DNA from: Acuticoccus sp963704595
GTDB taxonomy: Bacteria; Pseudomonadota; Alphaproteobacteria; Rhizobiales; Amorphaceae
NCBI GenBank assembly: GCA_963704595.1
Contig: OY969922.1
Coordinates: 2,542,001 to 2,606,000 of the forward strand
Length of the DNA: 64,000 bases
Direction of reading: 5' to 3'
A model generated the notes under the pieces. That model saw nothing but the letters and a program-made list of their open reading frames with translations. It ran no database searches and was not told the DNA's origin. Positions 46,146 to 55,779 of the stretch are shown piece by piece (the first letter of the stretch is position 1; each line of letters begins with the position of its first letter). The translations under genes were made by a program, and so were the position numbers.

Positions 46146-46944
46146 CGGCGCAGCGGGTTCGGCCCATGCGGCCGGCCGCTTCTGCGCAAAGGCCGCGAGC
46201 CCCTCGCGCCCGTCGGGCAGGAGGAGGTTCTCCACCATCGTCTCGGCGGCGCGCGGCATAGGCCTCGTCGAGGGGAAGGGTGCGTGTGGCAGCGACGGAC
46301 GCCTTGCCGAGCGAGAGGACGGCGCCCGAGTGCGCCGCAATCTTCTGCGCCAGCGCCATCGTCTCCGCCGTCAGCGTTTCGGCAGGGACGGCGCGGTTGA
46401 CGAGGCCGATCCGTGCCGCCTCGTCGGCGCTGATGAGGGCGCCGGTCATCAGCATCTCGTTGGCGTGCTTGGCGGCGACCGTGCGGCTCAGCGGCACGGC
46501 TGGCGTCGAGCAGTAGAGGCCGAATGCGACGCCTGTGGTGCCGAACTTCGCGGTGTCCGCCGCGAGCGCCAGGTCGCACGAGGCGACCAGCTGGCAGCCG
46601 GCCGCGACGGCAGGGGCGTGGACCTCGGCGATCACCGGCTGGGGCGCGGCGGCGATCTTCTCCATCATCGCGCCGCAGGCTGCGAACAGCGCCTCGAAAT
46701 AGGCGCGGCCGCCGTCCGCGTCGGCGTGGTGGGCGGCCATGCCCTTCATGTCATGCCCGGCGCAGAAGGCGGGGCCTTCGCTCGCGATCACGATCACCCG
46801 GGCGGTGCAGTCGAGCGCATCCGACAGCGCCGCGATCATTTCGGGCGTCAGAAGGTTGCGCTGCTGGGGCCGGTTCAGCACGATGCGCCGGATGGCGCCG
46901 TGATCTTCGGCGAGGACGTACGGGGTCGCGGTCATGGAATCCAT
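46146..46944 (-). CDS. Enoyl-CoA hydratase/isomerase family protein (frameshifted)
   Basis: About 266 residues of crotonase fold. Evidence is IRRIVLNRPQQRNLLTPEMI, the oxyanion-hole CAGHDMKGMA, AEVHAPAVAAGCQLVASCDLALAA, and GLVNRAVPAETL. The frame breaks at about 46251: DEAYAA then AETMVENLLLPDGREGL. Removing one G repairs it. The typical C-terminus FAQKRPAAW is present but is followed directly and in frame by the methyltransferase, with no stop. Hydration of trans-2-enoyl-CoA is the family reaction; the exact substrate is open. Confidence 0.85.
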
Positions 46945-46980
46945 GAAACCAAGGGAAGCGCCGGGAAGGCCGGGCTGTCA

Positions 46981-47412
46981 ATGACCTCAGCCGGGGCGAT
47001 GACCCGCGACGCGATCGCGGCGTTTCTGGTGGATGCGTTCCCGCAGGTCTTCACCGCCCACGCGATCGAGGTGACCGCGGCTGCGGACGGAATCGCGGTG
47101 CTGACGCTGACCCCCGGCGAGCAGCACCTGCGTCCCGGCGGCGTCATTTCAGGGCCGACGCTGATGATGCTGGCCGACGCCGCGGCCTACGCCGCTCTCC
47201 TGTCGCTCAGCGACGGCGCGAAGATGGCGGTGACCTCCAACCTCAACATCTCGTTCCTGCGCGGCGCGACGGCGGGTGGCGCCATCGTGCAGCGCGCCAC
47301 GGTGGTGAAGCGCGGGCGGCGGCTCAGCGTGATCGTGTGCGAGGCGGAGAGCGCGGACGGCAAGCTCCTCGCCCACACCACCACGACCTACGCGATGCCT
47401 GCGGCCGCCTGA
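46981..47412 (+). CDS. PaaI-type hotdog thioesterase
   Basis: A 143-residue single-hotdog thioesterase: LRPGGVISGPTLMMLADAAAYAALLS is the catalytic helix region, followed by AVTSNLNISFLRGA and KLLAHTTTTYAMP. It hydrolyses acyl-CoA thioesters, and its divergent neighbour is an enoyl-CoA hydratase. ATG 46981; ATG 46999 is also possible. Its last 25 bases overlap the convergent LysR gene. Confidence 0.88.
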   Translation: MTSAGAMTRDAIAAFLVDAFPQVFTAHAIEVTAAADGIAVLTLTPGEQHLRPGGVISGPTLMMLADAAAYAALLSLSDGAKMAVTSNLNISFLRGATAGGAIVQRATVVKRGRRLSVIVCEAESADGKLLAHTTTTYAMPAAA

Positions 47413-48329
47413 ATCTCGCCGACATTCTTGAGCGCGGGCACGGGTGTCCGCTCGGGCCTTAGGCCCATCATGTGGTTCTCGCCCAGCGTGTCGCGGACGG
47501 CATCTGCGAAGGCGAGGGCCGTTGCGTTGGCGCCCGGCGCGACCGCGAGCCGCACGCTGACGGTGCCGAGCTCCGGGAGCCCGCAGTCGGCGCCGACGCG
47601 CTCCAGCCCGGCCACGCGGTAGCTGGCGGGGAGGGGGCAGACCGCAAGGTCGGCGAGGACGGCAGGCACCTGCGCGTGCGAGTAGGCCGAGGTGAAGGCG
47701 AGGCGGTGCGGCACGCCGGCGCGCTCCAGCGCATCGCGCGCGGTGTGGCGCCAGTAGCAGCTCGGCCCTGCGAGCGCGACGGGGAGCGGCCGCTTGTCCT
47801 TCGCGCATCCGCCGACGCGGCCCAGCCAGACGAGCGGCTCGATGTGGACGAGCTCGCCCTTCTCGCCAACCGACCCCCCCTCCACGAGCGCAACGTCGAT
47901 CGTGTCGTTTTCGACCTTTTCCATGAGGTTGTGGCTGAGATCGACGGTCATCTCGATCTCGGCGTCCGCGCAGACATTGCCGAACGCCGTCAGCGCACGG
48001 GGCAACAGGCGCAGCTCGAAGTCGTCCGGCACGCCGATCCGGACGCGTCCCGTCAGCGTCGGCCCGTTGAGGCGGGCATAGGCCTCCTCGTGCAGTGACA
48101 GGATCCGCCGGGCGTAACCGAGGAATTCGGCGCCCGCGACGGTGATGCGCATCGAGCGCCCTTCCTTCGCGAACACCGGCTTGCCGAGCTGCTCCTCCAG
48201 CTTCGCCATCTGCATGGAGACCGCAGACGGGGTGCGGTGGACGCGCTCGGCGCCTGCGCGAAAGCTCCCGGCGTCGCAGACGGCGACGAAGGTGCGGATG
48301 AGTTCGGTGTCGAGCACGGGCACGCCCAT
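47388..48329 (-). CDS. LysR-family transcriptional regulator
   Basis: A 313-residue LysR regulator. The N-terminal winged helix is FVAVCDAGSFRAGAERVHRTPSAVSMQMAKLEEQLGKPVF (48190-48310), and the effector domain begins GRVRIGVPDDFELRLLPRAL. The start ATG 48329 gives the standard N-terminus (MGVPVLDTELIRTF). It is divergent from the DUF1127 gene, with an inverted repeat just upstream that could be its operator. Its 3' end overlaps the thioesterase by 25 bases. Targets unknown. Confidence 0.92.
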   Translation of the reverse strand: MGVPVLDTELIRTFVAVCDAGSFRAGAERVHRTPSAVSMQMAKLEEQLGKPVFAKEGRSMRITVAGAEFLGYARRILSLHEEAYARLNGPTLTGRVRIGVPDDFELRLLPRALTAFGNVCADAEIEMTVDLSHNLMEKVENDTIDVALVEGGSVGEKGELVHIEPLVWLGRVGGCAKDKRPLPVALAGPSCYWRHTARDALERAGVPHRLAFTSAYSHAQVPAVLADLAVCPLPASYRVAGLERVGADCGLPELGTVSVRLAVAPGANATALAFADAVRDTLGENHMMGLRPERTPVPALKNVGEIQAAAGIA

Positions 48330-48341
48330 GGATCTGCTCCG

Positions 48342-48356
48342 ATCAATATTTCTGAT
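48342..48356. promoter_or_regulatory. Possible LysR-type operator
   Basis: ATCAATATTTCTGAT is an interrupted inverted repeat (ATCA-N7-TGAT) that contains the T-N11-A pattern of LysR boxes. It lies 13 bases upstream of the LysR start, in the A/T-rich divergent region shared with the DUF1127 gene, so autoregulation is plausible. Confidence 0.35.
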
Positions 48357-48438
48357 GTATCTGGTCAAATAGTTTCGTTCGACTGACCAATCGATGTGCG
48401 CCCATATTCGCAATCAGTCAACGACACGGAGCGGAAAA

Positions 48439-48772
48439 ATGGCTTTGATCTTCGGTAGTCTGGCCGTGAAGGCCACTGATACGGCAGGGACTTTCGGGCG
48501 CGGCCTGCGGGCCTGGTGGGCCGCCCGCCACAAGCGGCGCGCTGTTGCCAGCCTCGCCGTGCTCGCCCCCGGCCAGCTCGACGATGTCGGCCTCAGCCCC
48601 GAGATGATCGACGCTGCTCTAAAGGCGAACGCGCCGGCGCAAGGCGCTCGCCCGCGCCTACAGCGAGGCTGCGGCGGCGAAGGCTGCCGAGCGTCAGGCC
48701 CTCCAGCGCCGGCATCAGTCCGTGGTATTCCAATACCATCCGGCCAATGTCCTGAAAACACTGTGGTTTTAG
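48439..48772 (+). CDS. DUF1127-like protein (frameshifted)
   Basis: A 110-residue protein after repair. The central WWAARHKRRAVASLAVLAPGQLDDVGLS matches the DUF1127 pattern (an Arg-rich helix then a Leu-Asp-Asp-Ile/Val-Gly motif) found in many alphaproteobacterial small proteins, some of which bind RNA. The frame breaks at about 48639, between ALKANAPA and KALARAYSEAAAAKAA; removing one G joins them and gives the end HPANVLKTLWF. ATG 48439 has GGAG at 48428-48431. It lacks an assigned function here. Confidence 0.7.
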
Positions 48773-48865
48773 ATTGTAGTTGACGTGCCGCGCGACGGAG
48801 TGCATATGCGGCGCACGCTGCGCTCGCCGCGGCACGTTATTCCTCCAATCTTGGTGTTCCGGGCT

Positions 48866-49330
48866 ATGACAACCGTATCCGCAAAGCCTGCGGAGATTGA
48901 AAAGCAGTGGATCGTGATCGACGCGACCGACCTCGTGGTCGGCCGCCTCGCTTCGCAGATCGCGCTGCGTCTTCGCGGCAAGCACTTGCCTTATTTCACT
49001 CCGCACGTCGATTGCGGCGACAACGTCGTCGTCATCAACGCGGAGAAAGTGCGCTTCACCGGCCGCAAGGTCGAGCAGCAGATGTACTACAAGCACACCG
49101 GCTTCCCCGGCGGCATCAAGGAGCGGTCTGCCAAGCAGATTCTCGAGGGCCGTTTCCCGGAGCGCGTGCTCGAATCCGCCGTCAAGCGGATGATGCCCCG
49201 CGGTCCTCTCGGCCGTCAGCAGATGCGCAACCTTCGCATCTACTCCGGTGCCGAGCATCCCCATGAGGCGCAGCAGCCCGTCGCGGTCGATATCCGCGCG
49301 CAGAACTCCAAGAATGTGAGGCCGAAGTGA
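48866..49330 (+). CDS. rplM: Ribosomal protein L13
   Basis: Large-subunit protein uL13, 154 residues, the standard length. Signature regions are WIVIDATDLVVGRLASQIA, RLRGKHLPYFTPHVDCGDNVVVINAEKV (48970-49050) and MYYKHTGFPGGIKE. ATG 48866 gives the conserved alphaproteobacterial N-terminus. It overlaps rpsI by 4 bases (GTGA). No frameshift. Confidence 0.97.
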   Translation: MTTVSAKPAEIEKQWIVIDATDLVVGRLASQIALRLRGKHLPYFTPHVDCGDNVVVINAEKVRFTGRKVEQQMYYKHTGFPGGIKERSAKQILEGRFPERVLESAVKRMMPRGPLGRQQMRNLRIYSGAEHPHEAQQPVAVDIRAQNSKNVRPK

Positions 49331-49818
49331 GCGACACCGTCCAGTCCCTCGAAGATCTCGGCGCAGCCATCGGCCAGGAAGGCGGCGTGGAAGCGCAGTC
49401 CGCTCCCGTCCACGTTCAGAAGCTCGATTCGTTCGGCCGCGCCTACGCCACCGGCAAGCGCAAGGATGCCGTCGCCCGCGTCTGGGTGAAGCCCGGCACC
49501 GGCAAGATCACGGTCAACAAGAAGTCCTACGAGGCTTACTTTGCCCGTCCCGTGCTGCAGATGGTGATCCGCCAGCCGCTGATCGTCGTCTCGCGCGACT
49601 CGCAGTACGACATCATCGCCACCGTCTCCGGCGGCGGTCTCTCCGGCCAGGCCGGTGCGGTGCGTCACGGCATCTCCAAGGCGCTCACCCACTACGAGCC
49701 CGAGCTGCGCGGCACGCTGAAGCGCGTCGGCTTCCTGACCCGCGACAGCCGCGTCGTCGAGCGCAAGAAGTACGGCCGCGCAAAGGCCCGCCGCTCCTTC
49801 CAGTTCTCCAAGCGCTAA
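49327..49818 (+). CDS. rpsI: Ribosomal protein S9
   Basis: Small-subunit protein uS9, 163 residues. Motifs are RAYATGKRKDAVARVWVKPGTGKITVNKKS (49437-49527), QAGAVRHGISKAL and the basic C-terminus KYGRAKARRSFQFSKR, which reaches the decoding centre. Start GTG 49327 inside the rplM stop. An alphaproteobacterial N-terminal extension of about 30 residues precedes the core. Followed by a terminator at 49875. Confidence 0.97.
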   Translation: MSDTVQSLEDLGAAIGQEGGVEAQSAPVHVQKLDSFGRAYATGKRKDAVARVWVKPGTGKITVNKKSYEAYFARPVLQMVIRQPLIVVSRDSQYDIIATVSGGGLSGQAGAVRHGISKALTHYEPELRGTLKRVGFLTRDSRVVERKKYGRAKARRSFQFSKR

Positions 49819-49874
49819 GCGCGGAGCTGGCCGGGCGGCTCTCAGAGCCACCCGGAAGGCGATACAAAATTCCG

Positions 49875-49903
49875 GGGCGCGCGGTTCATACCGCGCGCCC
49901 TTT
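49875..49903 (+). terminator. Rho-independent terminator of rplM-rpsI
   Basis: A perfect 11-bp stem (49875-49885 with 49890-49900, loop TCAT) followed by TTT, 56 bases after the rpsI stop. Confidence 0.85.
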
Positions 49904-50000
49904 GTCGTATTTGGGCAGCGCACCGCAACAGGCGGCGCTGCAGGGAACGGGCGCACCAGCGCCGCATTACGGCCTTCGGGCCGGGCGAGGAGAGCAAGCC

Positions 50001-51029
50001 ATGAAAATCGCGATCTACGGGGCATCGGGCTACACCGGGGCCGAACTCGTCCGCCTGCTCACCCGCCACCCCGAGGCCGAAATCGCCGTGATGACGGCCG
50101 AGAGCAACGCCGGCCGGCCGATGGCCGAGGTGTTCCCGCAGTTCTCCGCGCTTGAGCTCCCGACGCTGCAGAAGATCGCCGACACGGACCTGTCCGGCAT
50201 CGACGTCCTGTTCTGCGCGCTGCCCCACGGCACCACGCAGGAAGCGATCGCCGGCGCCATCGCCGCCAAGCCGTCGATCAAGGTGATCGACCTTTCGGCC
50301 GACTTCCGCCTGTCGGACACCGCCGCCTACGCGCACTGGTACGGCCACACCCACCTTGCGCCCGAGCTGCAGGCCGAGGCGGTCTACGGCCTCACCGAGA
50401 TCCACCGCGACAAGATCCGCGGCGCGCGGCTGGTCGCCAACCCCGGCTGCCACACGACCACGGCGCTGCTGCCCCTGATCCCGCTCGCCGAAGCCGGCGC
50501 CATCGACCTCGACCATGTGGTGATCGACACCAAGACCGGCATGTCCGGCGCAGGCCGTTCCGCGAAGGTCGGGATGCTGTTCTCGGAAGTCTCCGAGGGG
50601 CTCCACGCCTATTCGGTCGGCGGGCACCGGCACACTGCCGAGCTCGACCAGGAGCTCTCGGCCGTCGCGGGCCGCGAGGTGCTGGCAAGCTTCACGCCGC
50701 ATCTCGCGCCGATGAACCGGGGCATCTACTCCTCGATCTACCTCGTCGGCGACGCTGAGGAGATGCACAGGATCCTCGCCGACCGCTATGCGGGCGAAGA
50801 GTTCGTCACCGTGCTGCCCTATGGCGAGCCGCCCCAGTCGCGCCACGTTCGCGGGTCGAACCACACCCGGATCGGCGTCTGCCCCGACCGGCGGACCGGC
50901 CGCGCCATCGTCATGAGCACGACGGACAACCTGGTGAAGGGCGCCTCGGGCCAGGCGATCCAGAACATGAACGTCGTCATGGGGCTCGACGAGGGCGCCG
51001 GCATCCGCCAGCTCGCGCTGTTCCCCTAG
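50001..51029 (+). CDS. argC: N-acetyl-gamma-glutamyl-phosphate reductase
   Basis: A 342-residue NADPH-dependent enzyme of arginine synthesis (third step). Motifs are the cofactor site IYGASGYTGAELVRLL, the Cys nucleophile in VANPGCHTT and LIDTKTGMSGAGR-like VVIDTKTGMSGAGRSAK, and HRHTAEL. ATG 50001 follows GAGGAG. It lies behind rpsI, an arrangement common in alphaproteobacteria. No frameshift. Confidence 0.95.
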   Translation: MKIAIYGASGYTGAELVRLLTRHPEAEIAVMTAESNAGRPMAEVFPQFSALELPTLQKIADTDLSGIDVLFCALPHGTTQEAIAGAIAAKPSIKVIDLSADFRLSDTAAYAHWYGHTHLAPELQAEAVYGLTEIHRDKIRGARLVANPGCHTTTALLPLIPLAEAGAIDLDHVVIDTKTGMSGAGRSAKVGMLFSEVSEGLHAYSVGGHRHTAELDQELSAVAGREVLASFTPHLAPMNRGIYSSIYLVGDAEEMHRILADRYAGEEFVTVLPYGEPPQSRHVRGSNHTRIGVCPDRRTGRAIVMSTTDNLVKGASGQAIQNMNVVMGLDEGAGIRQLALFP

Positions 51030-51071
51030 GAGGCAACGCCGCGCCGCCGCCGAGCGGTGCGGCCTGTCCGC

Positions 51072-51548
51072 TCAGCCGTAGATGCGCGCGCGGATGTACT
51101 GGGCGAGCCACCAGGCGAGCTTGGGGTCGACCATCGCCATGTCCTGCCGGCCATGCAGAAGGAACGGGCCGAGAAGGTTCTGCGGCTGGTAGAAGACGTC
51201 GGCCTTCGTCTCGAAGCTCGCGATCACCGCGCCCGACGCGTCGCGGACGGTGACGTCGGCGCGGACGCGGTTCACCGAGCCGATGATGATCGCGTCCGCC
51301 GCGTTGGTGTACCAGACCTGGCGGATGACGACGTCCACGCTCGCAGGCGCACCGGACTTTCCGGTGCCGACGAGCTGCTCTTCCGTGGCGGCGTCCACCA
51401 TCCGCACCAGCTCGGCCGGTCCGTCGTAGGCCGGCCCCGTCGTCACCCTCACGCTGGTGACGGCGATGGGCCCGGATGTCTCGTTCACCGTCTGGCAGCC
51501 GGCGACGAGTGAGGCGAGAAGCAGAACCGAAATCAGTAGAGCGCGCAT
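51072..51548 (-). CDS. Putative lipoprotein
   Basis: A 158-residue protein with a lipoprotein signal peptide: MRALLISVLLLASLVAGC, where the lipobox LVAGC ends at Cys 18. The mature part has VTSVRVTTGPAYDGPAELVR, VRADVTVRDASGAVIASFE and a C-terminal WWLAQYIRARIYG. No recognised domain. It should be anchored to the outer or inner membrane on the periplasmic side. Convergent with argC. Confidence 0.75.
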   Translation of the reverse strand: MRALLISVLLLASLVAGCQTVNETSGPIAVTSVRVTTGPAYDGPAELVRMVDAATEEQLVGTGKSGAPASVDVVIRQVWYTNAADAIIIGSVNRVRADVTVRDASGAVIASFETKADVFYQPQNLLGPFLLHGRQDMAMVDPKLAWWLAQYIRARIYG

Positions 51549-51894
51549 GATGACCCTTCCTCGCACGATCCGTCCTGTGTGAGCCCGGCGGCGCGCAAAA
51601 TCCATCCTCCACGCGAATGAACGGCGCAGACGTCGCACGCCGCCGCAACGCTGACGCGCCCGCGCAACACGGGCGCGCGCTTCGTCAGGAAACCGGAGCT
51701 CCGGCCGGTTTCGGCGCAGTCTGCACCGGAGGCTGCGAGCGCGGAGCGAGGGCGGCACGCGGAAACAGTGCTAGCCCTGTCTCTAAGGGAGCACACGGGC
51801 AGCGCTTCGGCGGGGCGTCGCGCCGTGCCCGGAGGCCTTCCAAAGTGGCCTGATCTATGCATTTGAATAGAGTGAAAGTGCGGGAGGAGCGGCG

Positions 51895-54048
51895 ATGGCG
51901 GAACGGTCGTTTGCGAAGGAAGTCCAGCAGCTCAAGATCGGAGCTGGCGAGGAATTCCACGGCGAGGGCATCCTCGCGATCACCAAGGCGCTCCTGGAAA
52001 ACGGCGTCGGCTACGTCGCCGGCTACCAGGGCGCGCCGATCAGCCACCTGATGGACGTGCTCGCCGATGCCGAGGAGATCATGGCCGACCTCGGCGTCCA
52101 TCTCGAAGCGTCGGCCTCCGAGGCGGCGGCGGGCGCGACGCTCGCCGCCTCCGTCCACTACCCGATCCGCGGCGCGGTGGCGTGGAAGTCCACCGTCGGC
52201 ACCAACGTCGCGTCCGATGCGCTCGCCAACCTTTCCTCGGGCGGCGTCACAGGCGGCGCGCTCATCATCGTGGGCGAGGACTATGGCGAGGGCTCCTCCA
52301 TCATGCAGGAGCGCTCCCACGCGTTCGCCATGAAGAGCCAGATCTGGCTCCTCGACCCGCGCCCGAACCTTCCCTCCATCGTGAAGGCGGTGGAGGACGG
52401 TTTCGAGCTGTCGGAGGCCACAAACACGCCGGTGATGCTGGAGGTGCGCATCCGCTCCTGCCACGTCCACGGCCGCTTCACCGCCAAGGACAACAAGCGT
52501 CCGCCGATGACGATGGCGGACGCGCTCAACAACCCGCGGCGCGACACCAACCGCATCGTCCTGCCGCCGGCCTCGTTCGGCCATGAGCAGGAGAAGGTGA
52601 AGGTCCGCTGGCCGGCCGCGATCGAGTTCATCAAGACGCGCAAGCTCAACGAGCACTTCGGGCCGCAGGACGGCCGGATCGGGATCATCTGCCAGGGCGG
52701 CATGTACAACGGCGTCGTCCGTGCGCTGCAGCGCCTCGGCCTCGCCGACCTCTACGGCGAGACGACCGTCCCGATCTACTGCCTCAACGTGACCTACCCG
52801 CTGATCCGCGACGAGATCGTCGACTTCTGCGCCGGCAAGGACGCCGTCCTCGTGGTCGAGGAGGGCCAGCCGGAGCACATCGAGCAGGCCATCGGCGACA
52901 TGCTCTACAAAGCCGGCGGCACCGCCAAGCTCGAGGGTAAGGGCATCCTCCCGATGGCCGGCGAATACACCGGCCAGGTGATGATCGACGGGATCACCGC
53001 GTTCCTGAAAACCTATTCCCCCGCGCTGCTGCCGGATTCTGAGCGCGCGCCCAACGACCCCGAGGAGAAGATCGCGCTGCCCGATCTCACCGGCGCGGTG
53101 CCGATGCGGCCGGCGGGCTTCTGCACCGGCTGCCCGGAGCGGCCGATCTTCGCGGCGATGAAGCTCGTCGAGAAGGAGCACGGCGAGCACCACATCGCGG
53201 CCGATATCGGCTGCCACCTCTTCTCGATCCTGCCCCCATTCAACCTTGGCGCCACAACGATGGGCTACGGCCTTGGCCCGGCGTCTGCCTCGGCCTTCAA
53301 CGTCAAGGCGGACAAGCGGCCGATCGCGATCATGGGCGACGGCGGATTCTGGCACAACGGCCTCACGTCGGGCGTCGGCAACGCCGTCTTCAACCAGCAG
53401 GACGGCGTGATCCTGATCGTCGACAACCACTATTCCGCCGCCACCGGCGGGCAGGACATCCTCTCGTCCCGCGCCGACAACAAGAGCCGCTCCACCAAGC
53501 ACCCGATCACCGAGGCGGTGAAGGGGATGGGCGCGACATGGGTGCGCCAGATCGACCGCACCTACGACGTCGGCAAGATGCGCGACACGCTCGCCGAGGC
53601 GCTGACAACGGAGGCGGAGGGGCCGAAGGTGATCGTGGCGTCGTCGGAATGCATGCTCAACCGGCAGCGGCGCGAGAAGCCGGTGATGGCGAAGGCGATC
53701 AAGTCCGGCAAGCGGGTGGTGAAGCCGCGCTTCGGCGTCGACGAGGACGTGTGCACCGGCGACCACGCCTGCATCCGCCTGTCCGGCTGCCCCTCGCTCT
53801 CGGTAAAGACGCTCGACGATCCGCTGCGGGACGATCCGGTCGCCGCGATCGACACCTCCTGCGTCGGCTGCGGCAACTGCGGCGAGGTGGCGGAGGCCGC
53901 CGTCCTGTGCCCGTCCTTCTATCAGGCCGACGTGACGCATAACCCGACGCCGTTCGAGGTCTCGGTCGCCGGCTGGCGCAAGGGGATCATCGGCTGGCTC
54001 CAGCGCCGCCGCGAGAGCCGCCGCCTCAGCTTCGGAGCGCGCGCATGA
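51895..54048 (+). CDS. iorA: Indolepyruvate ferredoxin oxidoreductase, alpha subunit
   Basis: A 717-residue TPP-dependent oxidoreductase subunit that oxidatively decarboxylates aryl pyruvates to aryl-acetyl-CoA. The N-terminal pyrimidine-binding part has GVGYVAGYQGAPISHLMD. The TPP site is IMGDGGFWHNGLTSGVGNA through DNHYSAATGG (about residues 478-515). The C-terminal Cys-rich ferredoxin-like part has CTGDHACIRLSGCPSL (about residue 619) and CVGCGNCGEVAEAAVLCPSF (about 655). ATG 51895 follows GGGAGGAG. It overlaps iorB by 4 bases. Related 2-oxoacid oxidoreductases are the alternative. Confidence 0.92.
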   Translation: MAERSFAKEVQQLKIGAGEEFHGEGILAITKALLENGVGYVAGYQGAPISHLMDVLADAEEIMADLGVHLEASASEAAAGATLAASVHYPIRGAVAWKSTVGTNVASDALANLSSGGVTGGALIIVGEDYGEGSSIMQERSHAFAMKSQIWLLDPRPNLPSIVKAVEDGFELSEATNTPVMLEVRIRSCHVHGRFTAKDNKRPPMTMADALNNPRRDTNRIVLPPASFGHEQEKVKVRWPAAIEFIKTRKLNEHFGPQDGRIGIICQGGMYNGVVRALQRLGLADLYGETTVPIYCLNVTYPLIRDEIVDFCAGKDAVLVVEEGQPEHIEQAIGDMLYKAGGTAKLEGKGILPMAGEYTGQVMIDGITAFLKTYSPALLPDSERAPNDPEEKIALPDLTGAVPMRPAGFCTGCPERPIFAAMKLVEKEHGEHHIAADIGCHLFSILPPFNLGATTMGYGLGPASASAFNVKADKRPIAIMGDGGFWHNGLTSGVGNAVFNQQDGVILIVDNHYSAATGGQDILSSRADNKSRSTKHPITEAVKGMGATWVRQIDRTYDVGKMRDTLAEALTTEAEGPKVIVASSECMLNRQRREKPVMAKAIKSGKRVVKPRFGVDEDVCTGDHACIRLSGCPSLSVKTLDDPLRDDPVAAIDTSCVGCGNCGEVAEAAVLCPSFYQADVTHNPTPFEVSVAGWRKGIIGWLQRRRESRRLSFGARA

Positions 54049-55657
54049 ACGTTCACGTCTCGCCCGCCCGCCGCGGCGACAACACGGCCGACGTCATCAA
54101 GCTGGCGATCCTCGCGGTCGGCGGGCAGGGCGGCGGCGTCGTCTCGTCCTGGCTCGTCGATCTCGCCGAATCGAACGGATACGACGTCCAGTCGACCTCC
54201 GTGCCCGGCGTCGCCCAGCGCACCGGCGCCACGATCTACTATGTCGAGATGGTGCCGCGGACCGACCGGATCCCGATCCTGTCGCTGATGCCGGCGGTCG
54301 GCGACGTCGACATCGTGCTCGCCGCCGAGCTGATGGAGGCCGGCCGCGCGATCCAGCGCGGGTTCGTGACGCCGGGCCGCACCACGCTGATCGCCTCCAG
54401 CCACCGCGCGCTGGCGGTGTCCGAAAAGTCGGCGCCGGGCTCGGGCATCCTCTCCAGCGAGCCGATCATGCAGGCGGCGCGCGAGGCCTCGCTGCGCTTC
54501 CTGTCGGCCGATCTCGACAGCCTTGCCATCGCGAACGGCTCGGTGATCTCCGCGAGCCTCTTCGGCGCGCTCGCCGGCGCCGAGGTGCTGCCGTTCCCGC
54601 GCTCGGCGTTCGAGGACACCATCCGCCGCTCCGGCAAGGGCGTGAACGCCAGCCTCAAGGCGTTCGCCGCCGGCTATCGACGCGGTGCGCGGCGGCCCGG
54701 AGACGGCGGATACCGACAGCACCGCGGCGCATAGCGGCAGCGACGCGCTCCTGCCGCCCGGCCACGCGCCGGAGGACCACACCGCACCGCACCCCGATGC
54801 GCGGGCCGCAGCGCGAGCAGGTCGGCTTCCGCAGCCTCCTGGAACGCGCCGGAGCGCTGCCGGACGGCGCGGCCGCGATGGCCCGCCGAGGCCTCCAGAA
54901 GGTCGTCGACTACCAGGACATGCGCTACGGCGCGCTCTACCTCGACCGGGTCGAGCAGATCGCGGCGCTGGCGCCAGGTGACGCCGCACTCGCCGAAGCC
55001 ACCGCGAAGTACGTCGCCAATGCGATGACCTACGATGACGTGATCCGCGTCGCCGACCTCAAGGTCCGCTCGACGCGGATGACGCGGGTGGAGAACGAGG
55101 TCGGCGTGCAGGAGGGGCAGCTCCTCTCCGTCACCGAGTACATGCATCCGCGCGGCGAGGAGATCTGCGGCCTCCTGCCGGCGCGGCTCGGCGCCTACGT
55201 TCAGCGCAGCGAGCGCCTGTCGGAGATCCTCGACCGACTCGTCAACAAGGGGCGGCGGGTGCGGACCGACCGGCTGCGCGGCTTCCTTCCTCTCTACGTG
55301 CTCGCCTCGCTGCGGCCGGTCCGCCGCTCGCTCCTGCGCCACCGGGGCGAGGAGGCGCACATCGGTGCGTGGCTCGAAACCGTGCACCGCCTTGCGCCGG
55401 GCCAGCCGGCGCTCGCGGCCGAGGTGCTGCGCTGCCGCCGCCTGGTGAAGGGCTACAGCGACACCCACGCCCGCGGCCTTTCCAAGTTCGACCGCGTGCT
55501 CTCCGCGCTGCCGCTCCTCGAGGGCCGTGCCGACGCCGCGGACTGGCTGCGCCGCCTCAAGGAAGCCGCGCTCGCCGACGAGGCGGGGACGCAGCTCGAC
55601 GGTGCGCTGAAGACCGTCGCGACGCTCGACGCACCGCCCGCTGCCGCCAGCGCCTGA
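54045..55657 (+). CDS. iorB: Indolepyruvate ferredoxin oxidoreductase, beta subunit (two frameshifts)
   Basis: About 536 residues after repair. The N-terminal 210 residues are the gamma-domain of 2-oxoacid:ferredoxin oxidoreductases (LAILAVGGQGGGVVSSWLVDL, STSVPGVAQRTGATIYYVEM). The remainder is the long C-terminal region of alphaproteobacterial IorB, with RYGALYLDRVEQIAALAPG, YEYMHPRGEEICG-like TEYMHPRGEEICGLLP and VRRSLLRHRGEE. Frames break at about 54679 (KAFAAGY / AVRGGPETAD) and 54813 (DARAAA / EQVGFRSLLERAG); removing one G at each joins them. It ends 30 bases before a terminator hairpin and is convergent with pufC. Confidence 0.88.
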
Positions 55658-55687
55658 CGGCGCGTCGTCAGGCTTCCCAACGAACAG

Positions 55688-55717
55688 TGGCCCCGCCGGA
55701 CGAGCCGGTCGGGGCCA
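55688..55717 (+). terminator. Hairpin after iorB
   Basis: TGGCCCC (55688-55694) pairs with GGGGCCA (55711-55717), extended by CCGG/CCGG across a one-base bulge to about 11-12 bp with a short loop. It begins 30 bases after the iorB stop. No strong T-run. Confidence 0.5.
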
Positions 55718-55747
55718 GTTTCAGCACGCTCGCGTGCCGGGAGGTGA

Positions 55748-55773
55748 ACGGGCGGCGCTGGGGGACCGCCCGT
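55748..55773 (-). terminator. Terminator-like hairpin after pufC
   Basis: An 8-bp perfect stem (55748-55755 with 55766-55773, 10-base loop) begins 7 bases downstream of the pufC stop on the reverse strand. It is the last element of the bchXYZ-puf transcript. A T-run is absent, so it may act mainly as a 3' stabilising hairpin. Confidence 0.5.
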
Positions 55774-55779
55774 CCTTTG

